A stretch of DNA of 64,000 nucleotides. Origin: Chaetomium olivaceum. Its lineage: Eukaryota; Ascomycota; Sordariomycetes; Sordariales; Chaetomiaceae. The stretch is taken from the NCBI GenBank assembly GCA_039881045.1, contig JAYWVB010000016.1:186001-250000 (forward strand), given 5' to 3'. This document shows, one piece after another, positions 48,571 to 59,400 of this stretch; the stretch's first letter is position 1, and each line of letters opens with the position of its first letter. The translations under genes and the position numbers were made by a program. The notes beneath the pieces are model-generated. The model saw only the letters and a program-made list of their open reading frames with translations. It ran no database searches and was not told the origin of the DNA.

Positions 48571-50301
48571 ATGGCGGCGGATAAACAGAGTTCCGAGCTC
48601 AAGGAGCAGCTCCGGGCAAAGTTCGTGGGAAAGACGCTCAACGAGGTGCCGACTCCCTCGGTCATTCTGGACCTGGGCAAGGTGGAAGTGAACTGCGGGC
48701 GTATGCTCGAGGCAACTGAAAGACTGGGATTGCTATGGCGAGCTCACATCAAGTCTCATAAGGTGACTCTCAAACTACATCCCCTCCGTGTCTTGCTCGG
48801 CCATGGCCTTCGACTGTTCACTAACACCCAAGTAAGACCACCGAACTCACCCGCCTCCAAGTCGGCGACACCCTCACCACTCCCGTCTCCCTCATCGTCT
48901 CCACCATCATCGAAGCAGAGAACATTCTCCCCCTCCTCCAAGAATACCAATCCCGCGGCCGAGCCGTCAACGTAACCACTCCCCCCATCCCAATCCCACC
49001 CCTCACCCCTTAACCCCCCCTACCACCTCACCCACTCACTCAATAACCCCCATTTCTAACCCGCCCCCCGCCTAAAAAACAAAACAGGTCCTCTTCTCCT
49101 TCCCCCTCTTCCCCACCGCCCTCCCCCGCCTGTCCACCCTCACCCGCCACCTCGGCCCAGGCGCCCTCTCCCTCATGATCGACCACCCCTCGCAACTCGC
49201 CCACCTCACCACCCACCCGCTCCCTCACCCGCCCCAGATCCTCCTCAAGATCGACACCTCTTACGGCCGCGCCGGCGTGCCGCCCTCCACACCGGCCTGT
49301 TCGGCTCTGATCGCTGCCGCGTTGGAGGCGGAAAAAAGGGGGGTTTGTGAGTTGTGGGGCATCTATTCGCATGCGGGGCATAGCTATGCGGCGAGGGAAG
49401 GGGTGCGGGATGTGTTGGGGTATTTGGCGGATGAGTTTCGGGGGTTGGCCGGGGTGGCGAGGGAGATTGTGGCTGCGCGGGGACGGGAGGATGATGATGA
49501 TGGAAAGAAGGGATTGGTGCTGTCGGTGGGGGCGACGCCGACGGCGACGGTGGTGCAGCAGGAGGGGGTTTTCTCTTCTGATTCTGATTTTGGGGGAGGG
49601 GAGGTGGGGAGGTTGGTTGAGGAGTTGAAGGGGAGGGGTTTGCGCTGGAGGTGCATGCTGGGGTTTAGTAAGTTTTGTTGCTGTCGTTGGGGAGGGGGAG
49701 AGTTACTGCGAAGTGCTGGCTGCTAACAGGGTGGCAGTCCGACGCTGGACATGCAGCAGTTGGCGACGCATGCCAGGGATGCGTCGCTGATGACCGCGAA
49801 CGATATCGCCATCAGTGTGCTTGCCGAAGTGGCTTCTCGTAAGTGCAACACCCCACATCCATCCCTAGTTAAATAGTTCCTCATCAATCAACAGTCTACC
49901 CCGGCCGCGGTGCCAATGGCACCACCGAAGCCCTCATCAACGCCGGCTCGCTCGCCCTCGGCCGCGAGCCTGTTGCAGACAAGGGCAAAGTTCCTGGCCA
50001 GGACTACGCCGGCTGGGGGTTCATAATGCCCTGGGGTTTAGACAACCCTGTACCGGGCCCGGATTTCCCCCGGGTTCATGACGGCTGGCGGGTCGGACGC
50101 ATCAGTCAAGAGCACGGCATTTTGACCTGGCAGGGGAAGGGGGACGAGGTCCCGCTCCAGTACGGGCAGAAAGTCCGCGTGTGGCCTAATCATAGCTGCA
50201 TCGCTGGCTCCGGCTTTGACTGGTACTTGATCGTCGACAGCAGGAACAAGGGCCGCGAAGACGAGGTGGTGGATGTCTGGCCGAGATGGCACGGATGGTA
50301 A
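48571..50301 (+). CDS. DSD1: D-serine dehydratase (PLP- and zinc-dependent, Dsd1 family)
   Basis: Converts D-serine to pyruvate and ammonia using pyridoxal phosphate in an alanine-racemase-type barrel, with a C-terminal zinc-binding domain. The PLP lysine is in AHIKSHK (about Lys61). The barrel shows KIDTSYGRAGVPP and GIYSHAGHSYAA. The zinc site lies in VWPNHSCIAG (about His436 and Cys438), as in eukaryotic D-serine dehydratases. D-threonine aldolase is the close alternative, but the His-x-Cys pair favours the dehydratase. Exons: 48571-48762, 48837-48971, 49088-49667, 49738-49838, 49895-50301. One base is missing in the G-rich run at 49630-49639; the frame then reads ALEVHAGVY. With it the sum is 472 codons. 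The ATG at 48571 is the first in frame. Confidence 0.88.
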
Positions 50302-50610
50302 GCGACGAACTCTCGAGCAACTCCAGCAAATACGGCGGTCATCAGTCGGCAGTCACATGTAGCAGAAACGCCAGATTTTAACAATGGGTCATGGATAACT
50401 GTATGATGCTGCGTAACCAGCCCTTTTGCCCAAGACCGGTTTTTACCTGTCCATTAACCTGAACTCCCCCAGACGCCTCTTCGAAACCTTGAGCGTAATA
50501 AGCAACAACCTCCGACCGCCCTTACTGCCCCTATTCCTACCTCCCACAGCCCGCTTGCAAGTCATGTATCGTGGTCGTCCCAAACAGGTGTTACATTCTC
50601 GACGAGCCAC
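50302..50610. other. Intergenic region between convergent genes
   Basis: Shared 3' region of the D-serine dehydratase and Arp4 genes. No feature seen. Confidence 0.5.
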
Positions 50611-52066
50611 CTACTTGCAACGCTTCTCCACGATGCCCGGTCCATTCTCGTCATATTCCTTCTTCGAGATCCACATCTGATGGAATGTGCCCAGGCTGGC
50701 CAGGATACTGCCTCCTATCCAGGCACCGAATCTCCTCTCGCTCGTCAAACCAGCGGCGTGGATTTTAATCTTGAGGCCAGGGTACATGGCCGTGAGTTCG
50801 TGGTTCAGGCGGTCGTTGAACCCGTTGAGCAGGCTCGTGCTTCCGGTCACGACAACGTGGCCCAGCAGGTTAGGCCGCAGATCGACGTCAACTCCATCCA
50901 GCGCCGCCTTAATCAACGCGGGGATAGTCTGCGCCTTGGACAAACCTGGTTCTTCGCCGACCGCCGGGAACGCGGCGGTCTCGTCCCACATACCCTCAGC
51001 AACGCGGTAGCGCTGCTCGCGCCACATCTGGTTGAACCCGTCGGGCATCTCGAACACGCGGCCCGGTTGGCTTCTAGCGTAGTCTTCGTTCCCAGGTGCC
51101 GTGTAGCGGCCGGGCCCACGCCATACCTCGACGACCGACTCCTTGAACTCGGTGAGGACGCGCTCTTCTTCGAAGGCGCGGAATGAGTCGGAGATGGGGA
51201 AGTCAAACGTCTTCAGCCTGGCATCTGGGGGCGCGCCGGCCTCGACGGGCTTCTTGTTCTCGATCATGAAGCTCGGAACGACGTCCACCTTAGGGTCACC
51301 GCTCTTCCACATGGAACGGATCTGGCCGCTCAGCCAGACACCAGCAGCCGGCGACCGCTGGACTGACCTCTTGAGGACCATGCCGTCGTGGATTGCCGTG
51401 ACGCTCGTGTTGGCGCCACCAACATCGATGACGAGAGCGGTGGCCTTCCCGGCGGCAAAGGCGGCCAGCACGGGGGTCCGGCTGAGCCAGAAGGCGGGGC
51501 AGCCCCAGTTCTCCATGCTTATCTCAATTGCCTTCTCGCGGGCCTTAGCCGAGTTCCAAGGCGCCTCGGTCATGAGTAGGGGGCTCTCGGCGAGCGGCTT
51601 CTCGAACGCGTCGGCAGCATCCTCGTCCTCTCCCATCTCCACATCGCCATCGTTGTCGCCCACGTTGAGGCCGTTCTTGCTCGGAGGGGTCGGTCGCGGG
51701 GACTGCAGGCGCTGGACGAGCACGTGTTCCCAGACGCGGGTGGCGGCGTCCCAATCCTCGACGACGCTGTCGCGGTTCATGTAGTTGCGCACTTCAATGC
51801 CGGCACGCGGGGGATGCTCGGGTCGCCAAACAGATCGCGGCCGTCGACGTGGATGTACGAGGAGGGGATGACCTGTTTCGGAATCTCCTCGCCCGCAAAC
51901 CCGGCGCGGGTGTTGCAGTATCCGGGATCGAGCACAAGCGCCGAGACCTCATCTAGCGATGGTTAGTTAGCAATTGGGGCGACGGCTAGCAAGCTCTAAT
52001 TGAAACTCACCTCCGCCATAGATGTCGGTCGGCTGCTGCTGACGAGGACAGCGGTTGCTGGGCCAT
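50611..52066 (-). CDS. arp4: Actin-related protein 4 (Arp4/BAF53)
   Basis: Nuclear actin-related protein shared by the NuA4 acetyltransferase and INO80/SWR1 remodelling complexes. Actin-fold motifs: IYGGDEVSALVLDPG at the N-terminus, ALVIDVGGANTSVTAI for the second phosphate loop, GHVVVTGSTSLLNGF, and the C-terminal GGSILASLGTFHQMWISKKEY. An acidic insertion of about 40 residues after HVLVQRLQ (GDVEMGEDEDAAD) is typical of Arp4. Exons: 52066-52011 and 51952-50611. Two frame changes are needed: one gained base (or two lost) near 52040-52047, in a CAG-rich stretch just after the ATG, and one lost near 51803-51808. The net length is 466 codons. It converges with the D-serine dehydratase gene. 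Confidence 0.92.
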
Positions 52067-52705
52067 GGTGACGGGAATCTGATCAATATATTAGACCTAG
52101 ACCCTAGCCCTAAAATAGATTGATGAAGCTGGTGGGAGGAGAGTTGAAGCGGGCAGTTTTAGGACCGCGTTCTTCCCTTTGAATGTTGGAAGTCGGTTCC
52201 TTCTCCAAATTCAAGCATGAAGCATGGACAGCGACAGCTGATGAGTGGGGCAGGAACTTGGGGCTTGGCAATGGAAGGTGACCTTCACCTGCAGGAGAGA
52301 AACAGCTTGCACCTTACACAGGTTCCACTTTCACTCAGCTCCCCTGCGCCACTTAAAGACCAACTCCAAAAGAAAACAAGGTGTGCAAAAGAAGAAGGGA
52401 AAAAAGAAAGAAAAAAAAAAAAGGGAAGAATGCATAAAAAGAAAACCGAAGGGACTGGAGGGGAAAAGAAAAGAACTCGACTGGGAAGCAATTGATAAAA
52501 GAGAAAGAAGGAAACCAAGCAAAAGGGGACCAAGAAAAGAGAAATTGGGCAAGAAAGGTTAACTCATGGACTAAATATAGTTTCCTTCTGGGTGTGATGG
52601 ACGTGAAAGGTCCAAGGGCAGAAAGTAGTAACATTGCCGGTGGTGGTTTTGGTGTTGGTGCTGGTGCTGCTGTTACTGCTATTGCTACTGCTACTGCTGC
52701 TACTG

Positions 52706-52741
<36 letters not shown>

Positions 52742-52908
52742 ATGCTGGGGATAATGGCATAAGAAAGGAAGAGGGAGAGAACAAGGACGGGAAGGGATCA
52801 GATCATGTACATCAGGATGGCCAGAAGGTCGCGCTTCCATACTCTTGTCATCATCTCTTTGGGAAAGCACGCTGCACTATCTAGGTAAGCTAGGTACCTA
52901 GGTAGATG
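52067..52908. other. Intergenic region upstream of Arp4
   Basis: Arp4 promoter and leader, and the 3' region of the F-box-like gene. It contains a long A/G-rich tract at 52365-52560 (pyrimidine-rich on the Arp4 sense strand), a GNT trinucleotide repeat, and a CTAGGTACCTAG palindrome at about 52890. Confidence 0.6.
52630..52750. repeat. Imperfect GNT trinucleotide repeat ending in (GCT)9
   Basis: About 120 bases of GGT, GTT, GCT, ACT and ATT triplets, ending in about nine pure GCT units at 52714-52740. Open frames through it are poly-Ala or poly-Val and not supported as genes. Confidence 0.8.
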
Positions 52909-54498
52909 TTATCTTCCTTCCCTTCGAATTTGCCACAACGATTCGGGGTCAACCACTGGGCACGGCAAGGCAAAACGATGGATGGCATCGTCATGAGACC
53001 CAATGGCGCCCTGAACCAGCTGCTTTGTCACCCGCAGCCGGCATGAACGACTCTCCAAGGCCACACGTTCCCAAACTTCCACCACTCGAGGGCTGAGGTG
53101 CATCTCCCACGTACTGCGCCAGGTGATATGGGCGGAGGTTTGGTCCGTGTGGTAGATGAACGCACAGGCGTTCCCGTCTCGGCCGTTCCAGATTGCCAGA
53201 GCCCGCAGTTTGGGCATCCGCAGCGCCGTGATGCCAGCCTTGTAGAGCAAATTGTCGATGAGAACCCGGCGCCCCCAGTCGTAGCAAAGAAGTTGCGACG
53301 TGAGGGCGAGGGATTCGAGGTGCGGCCAAGTCCAGGACGGCAGGCAGGCGCCAAAGAAGTCCTCAGCGTTCACCATATACGACACCGAGAGCTGTTCGAG
53401 GTCTTGGCTCCCGGAGGCAAAAGCCGCGCCGATGTCCGGGTCCGCTACGCGGACAGCCTGTATCCGCCCGGGTGGTATGTTCAGAGGCCCGGTCGCTAGT
53501 ATCGTAGCAAGGCTGTCGCTAAAATCTTCAAAGACGGAGACCTTCTTGAGTGTTTTGGGAAGATATTCGATGGAAAGTTTGAAAACTACAACTAGAGATT
53601 AGGAATCCAACGAGTGATGGGAGGAAAGGGACACAAGTTGTCCACTTACAACGGTCATGGCTCTCTGTGGACCTATTTTCCCACTGCCGCCACGGCTCGT
53701 AAACCAGGTGCTCCACGGCGTTCAGTTGCCTCAACAAGAAATCAAGGGAACCAGGGAAAAGCGAGCGCCGCAGACGTCGGCGTATGATGAGGCGCGTGAT
53801 GCTACTAACGGGAGGAATCTTTTCCGGGAACTAAAACATATGTTGGAGAAGAGCCTCGGGATGGCGTCCGCAGGAGGCGGGAACACTTGTTGGCCGTTGA
53901 TCCAGCCGTGCCCTGGATCGTCCGTCTTGCAGTTGTCTTCAATGTTGGCATCGGAAGTAGAGGTAAAATAGAAGTTCTTGAACCAGTGTTCTCTATCGCT
54001 GGGAGAATAGGCGTTGATCTCCAACGTAACACCGTTTGGAAGGCTGGTATTTGCTGTATGTTGCTGCCGTGCTGTCTCCCAAGTGCCGAGGATTCGTAAT
54101 AGCTTCCAGATCCCGTGGTTAACAGACGCGTTTTCTTGTTTTGTACACTGCATTGACGCGTATCTTATGCAACACCGGCACGAGTATCTCGGTAGCTCAA
54201 TTTCAAGCTGGATATACCGGATGAGGTGCCGCTGCCGAACGATCAAGTGTTCGAAGTCATCGAGGCAAGATGACGCTAACTTGAGCAGACGGAAGTTTTC
54301 CTTCGCGAGTACCAATTGCCACTCCTTGGAGACGGAGGCCAACGAAGCCCACCGCGCGTGCTTCTGCTGTGCAATCGCCTCTAAAATCATGAGGCGAATT
54401 TCGGCCGGCAGGGATGCCCAGGGGCGGGATTTAGCCATCGTTGAGCCTCGAAGTATCATTCCATGACGCCGTCTGGGAGCGCGGTATCTGTCCGCCAT
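52909..54498 (-). CDS. F-box-like protein of a fungal family
   Basis: About 510 residues. An F-box-like segment sits near the N-terminus (WASLPAEIRLMILEAIAQQ, then WASLASVSKEWQLVL), followed by a long region of the type seen in many ascomycete F-box proteins of unknown target (LDDFEHLIVRQRHLIRYIQLEIEL, HLVYEPWRQWENRS, LEQLSVSYMVNAEDFF). F-box proteins usually select substrates for SCF ubiquitin ligases; no target can be named. Exons: 54498-53650 and 53591-52909. One base is missing near 53800-53804, after RFLPLV, where the frame continues as ITRLIIRRRLRR. With it the sum is 511 codons. An alternative start is the second Met at about residue 21. Confidence 0.75.
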
Positions 54499-54901
54499 AG
54501 TGGAAGAGAAGGGACTGAGAGGAGGTCCTGGTGGGAAAGTGTCTGGTAGGTACCTGGTAATATTCAGTCAACGAGCGGTCGGTTGTGGTCGTGGCCACGA
54601 GTAATGAGTGGAATCGTGCGGACCGAAAAGAAGTGGGTGAGGGAGGGAGCGAGGAGAGCCGACCGAACGAGGTCGTGTGATATATATAGACGCCAGACAC
54701 TTGACCATTGCATCATCGCCTCGGATGACTTTCAGATTTTGCACCGTTGAGTGTATTGCCTAGATGTGACACCGGACTCAAGATCCGTATCCCAGCGTGA
54801 ACTCATAAAGGGGTATCATCATTAATGTATCCTAACGTACCTATCCTCCTTTTGCGTCGGAACGGTGATCCCCTCCCAAGGCCGTGCATGCAATACCCAG
54901 A
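54499..54901. other. Intergenic region upstream of F-box-like gene
   Basis: Contains the F-box gene promoter and the PIG-P 3' region. No gene seen. Confidence 0.5.
54680..54688 (-). promoter_or_regulatory. Putative TATA element of F-box-like gene
   Basis: ATATATATA run about 185 bases upstream of the minus-strand start codon at 54498, a plausible core promoter position. Confidence 0.35.
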
Positions 54902-56055
54902 TTATATCCTCGTGATCCCCACGTCCTCATCCTCCAGCTCACTATCCCAGTCCCTCCCTTCCCCATACAGCACCTCGCACACCCCCGCCAGCGGCACATC
55001 CATGACCGCGTCCGTCCCCTCATTCCACACCTCCCTCCAGTTCAACTTGACGCCCTCTCCAGGACCTGCCGCTGCCGCTGCCGCTGCCGCTGCCCCTGTC
55101 ACAGGTCCCTCTTTCGTAACCGTCCCCCTCCTCCTCCGCCCGCCGCCGCCGCCCTCCCTCCTCTTCTTCTCCCCCCTCACAATCCTCCCCTTCGAATCCA
55201 CCACCGCCACCATCGCCGCCTCATCCACCACCGTCTCCACGCTCTCCAGCGGCAACGTCAAGATCTCCAAATTATACCCTGCGAGCGCCACGTAGATATA
55301 CACCAGCAGCATGACCAAAAAGCTCGGAATCGCCAGCGACCACCACCGGTTCGGGTAGTAGTAGATCCCAGCGCGTGCAGGAAGGGCGACGGCAGGTAGC
55401 TCCACAGCAGGTACACCAGGAAGAACAGCGAGCTGAACAGGTACAGCACGAAGCCGTAGTACTCGTACGTCGGCACCTTGGGCCGCGCGCGCGGGACCGG
55501 CTCGCCCGGGTGTCCCCCTCCGTTGCCACCGCCAGCGGCAGCACCACCGCCGGCACCGCCGGCACCGCCTGCTGTAGTGGAGGTGCCCGCAGGATGGCCG
55601 TGGCCGGGCCCGTGGCCGTCGTCGTCTGACGCGTCGGGGGTAGTGGGGCGGGACGGGCGGAGGAGGGAGGTCAGGGAGGGCGATGGTGGGAGGGGCGTGG
55701 GTGGGCGGCCGTAGAAAGGCGGTGCGAAGGTGTGCTGGGTGAAGGGTGGTTGGGGGTGCCGCCGGCGCGGGTTGGGGTTGCCGTTGGAGTTGTCGTCATC
55801 GTCGTCTTCGTAGTCGTCGGAGTCGTAGTCTTCGGATTCGGAGGAGTAGGATTGTCCGTCGTCGTCGTCGTCTTCATCTTCGTCTTCGTCCTCGTTGGGG
55901 GGGTGCTCGTCGATGGAATTGGGGTCGTGGTCGGGGTTGAGGTTGAGGTTGCTTGACCCGGACGAGTCTTGTCGGGAAAACGGGCCCCGATTGCCGTTTA
56001 AGCCGGGCATGCGGACGCCATCTTCGTCAACTTCTTCCTCCGAGATCACCGGCAT
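54902..56055 (-). CDS. gpi19: PIG-P, GPI-GlcNAc transferase subunit
   Basis: Subunit P of the ER enzyme that makes GlcNAc-PI, the first step of GPI-anchor synthesis. The PIG-P domain is unmistakable: YEYYGFVLYLFSSLFFLVYL (first helix), ALGIYYYPNRWWSLAIP, and FLVMLLVYIYVALAGYN (second helix). In front lies a disordered extension of about 215 residues with a long Asp/Glu/Ser run and Gly-rich stretches. The start is the ATG at 56055 (MPVISEEEVDEDG); the frame is open further upstream, but the only extension begins at a (CAA)n repeat without ATG, apart from one Met in a hydrophobic stretch. One base is missing at 55363-55369, within ALGIYYY. With it the sum is 385 codons with no intron. Ala-rich and Arg-rich low-complexity runs follow the domain. 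Confidence 0.88.
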
Positions 56056-56461
56056 GGTGTTGCCATTGACATGTGTGGTGTTGTGTGAGGTTGGGAATTG
56101 GAAGTTCGCGGTTGCATGGAAGAGGAACATTGAAATGCCAAGCAGGGCCAGCCAAAGGGGTGCCAGGCAAGCCAGGGTGCTCAGTGGCTGACCCCACTGA
56201 TCGGCAACCAAGCAACGCCAGCCCAGGGGTAGCAACAGCCGGCCGGCACTGGAAATCCTCGAGGCGAGAGCCCCTTTTCTCAACAACAACAACAACAACA
56301 ACAACGGGACATGGAAATCATACTACAGTAATCTTACAATATCTGACGAACACAATTGAGTTCTGCCATCCCAAAACTCGTCAAGCGTTTACACCGTATA
56401 ATTAGCATATTCCTCCCGTTCGGGCTACATACAACCAACCCACCTGCCCTGTCCGTCTACC
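56056..56461. other. Intergenic region with (CAA)n
   Basis: PIG-P upstream region and VPS8 3' region. A (CAA)8-9 run lies at 56281-56306. No other feature. Confidence 0.55.
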
Positions 56462-59400
56462 CTACCCATCAATAGGACACCGGTACTCCGTCTCCTTTCC
56501 GAGCCCATCCTTCGCCAGCAGCGTTTCCAGACAGCTCTGATGATAAATATGCCTGCACGCGAGTAGAACCAACGGCCCCAAAGCCGGTGGCTGGTCCTTC
56601 TTAGTGGCACTCACGGCGCCCTCAGCAGCCCCCCCTCCCTCTCTTGGATCTCGTTTCCCCTCCACATCCCCTTGACTCCCACCCTCCCCTTCCCCATCGC
56701 CCTGCCTCAACCGCGGACTCAAGTCCCTCCCCTTCCCTTTGCCCTTCCCCTTCCCAACATACACTTCCCCCTCCTCCTCCTCCACCATCTCCCCACCACC
56801 CCTCACAGCCCCCCCGCCAGCAGCAGCAACCCCCTTCCCAGCAACAACAGCCCCCTTCCCCCCACCCGCACCGCCCCCCACCTTCAACATCTTCTCCACC
56901 CGCCTCCTCTCCTCCGCCCTCTCCCACGCCTCATACACCCCCCTCCCGCCCTGCACCCCCGGCCCCCACACCCTCCTCGCGCACGCCTCACAAGTCGACC
57001 CCCTCGGCCGCCACCCCCGCTGGCGCAGCTCGACAGCACGCGCGACGCTAACAAACAGCGAGCGATCCAGGAGCCGGTTGGAGAGGCGCAGGATGGATTC
57101 CTCGTAGGCGTACGCCGAGAACACGGATGCCAGCACGGCGCGCAGGTCGGCTAGGCTGGGGGAGGCGGCGGCGGCGCGGGTGAGGAAGGCGCGCAGGATG
57201 CGGAGGAAGGCGAGGTTCGTGCCGAGGTTGGTTGTGGCGGTGGTGGTTGGGGGTGTTGCTGTTCGGGTTGTGGTGATTGCTGTGGTGGAGGTGGAGGTAG
57301 ATTTGAGCAGGGCGGTGAAGGTGGTTTGGACGAGAGCGCGGAGGAGGGTGAGAAGTTTATTGGTGTCGAGCGGGGGTGGGTGGTGGCCGTCACCGTTGGT
57401 AGGAGAGACAGGATCCTGTGGCGGGGTGGTCTGCAATGTTGACGACAGTCGCCTCGTGATTTGGACTGCCGCGTCGATCAGGTCGAGCCAGAGGTTCTCA
57501 TCGGCCGAGAGTGCCCCGTCGGGTGGCGGCTTCTGCCCTGGCCAACCGGAATTCGCTGCTCGCGCAGTCTTGCTCTGCCCCTGACACAGCCAGATGCCCA
57601 CCAACACGAACTTCCGCAAGCCCTGCACCAGATCCTCGGCGGATGCCTGTACGTCATGGGTATCGTCTACGGGCCCACCTAGTAAACCCTGCAGCGCCGA
57701 CTCGAGTGTCTCAAGGTGTTTAACCAAGCGGCCCATGGCGTCTTGAATCTGACCGTCTTTTGCCATTAAGATAACCGCCGCGTCAATCACGCCCGTCTCC
57801 TCCATTGTTGGGAGTAACTGTTCCAACCTTAGGTTTGAAGACTGGACTAAACCGACGTAGTCCGAAACGTGCTCTGGGTTAAACTGGCACATTAAACGCA
57901 GGTATTGTTCCACTAAGTCCCTGTCTGTTGAGCGGCTAACGGTGGTTTCCTTTTCTGGCTCCAGTATTGTCCTTAGGTACGCGTACTGTAGACCCGGCTG
58001 TTGGGCCGCCGAGTCCAACACGTGTTGGTGCAGCTCAGGGGCGTGCTTAGCGATGGTTGTGGCTGTCATCCCGGGATCGATATCCACCAATTCTGCAGAA
58101 TGCTCCTTGATGACTTGGTGGATGTCCTGAACCTGGCGTTGCGTAAGACCTGCTTGCGGCCGCAGATAGAGATCGATGCAGTTGAAGACGTCTTCCTGGT
58201 CTTCTGGGTCTTCAAAGTAGGTGTGAATGAGCTTTCCATATTGCTTGTCCCCTCTGTAGATGCGCTTCAAGATGCGGTAGAAACTAGCTTCCTTGAAAAG
58301 TGGTATGAGTTCAGCAACATCCGGTGGCTGGTACACTGACAGCAAATACTCGGCGCTGAGTTGTGCATCCTCAGCTAGGTCCTGTCCCGGATATTTGCAA
58401 AGCCCAACCAGGACCTTGGTAAGCGTTGAGCCAGGAAACAAAAGGTATTGTGGGTATTTCGGAAGGTTCCTGGCGATGAACATATCCAGGTAGATTGTTT
58501 CGTTGGGCGTAAACTCGGTCGAATTCATGATCTCCATCAAGATCGAGACGATGTACTGCCGATTTACCGTCAGACCAAAGATTTGCTCTTCGGGTAGATC
58601 ACGGTCGGCGCTGCCGCTCGATTTCTCGGGGGAGTCGTTGAGAAAGGAATCCTCAAATGCTTCGTTGAGGGCGCTTAGGAAACTTGCAGCGTCAAAATTC
58701 AAAATGAGCCGAAGGTAGGGAAATGAAGGCTCTTCAGACCGATTCGGCCTTGTTAGAAGCCGTTTGTTGCTGCCCTTTGGCCATATGATGCTCTTGCCTG
58801 AGAAAAGCAACCAGTAGAGCTCGGCTTTTGCCTGTTGCGCGACGTCCTCCGGAAGGGCTTCCCCTGTTGGGTAAACCCGTCCGGTGAGAATGTAGGAGAG
58901 ATAAGGAAAGATCTTCAAGGCGTTGACGGCGTATATCTCGGCGTCCATCTGGTTGCCCGACAGCTGCCCGTTCTGCATCAATGGTACTAGCAGCGAGAGT
59001 AGGTCAAATAGTGGCGTGATAAAGTCGCTCAATGCCTGGTTCCAAACGTACAGCAACGCATCGTACAGACCATGCTGCTTGCATAGTAGCGTGATCTGGT
59101 CCAGGTCGAGGGTGGCGGTGTTCATGTGGCAGATCATTTCCTCTAGCCGGCTCTCCCAGCCCTTGGTGACAAAATGTGTGATCAATGCCTTCACGACCAC
59201 CGGTGGGACTGCGGTGATGGACCCGTCGAGGATGTAAGGCTCCAGAGCTTCGAGGAAGATTCCCTCCACGCCAGCCTCTTCGTACCATTCGTACATCTCG
59301 TCGAATAGGAAATCAATGTCCCCCACGCTCAGACAGGCTACAAAACACGTCTCAGAGAGTTCTTGGAAATGGTGGTCATCAGTCGATCCCCTGTTCTGTT

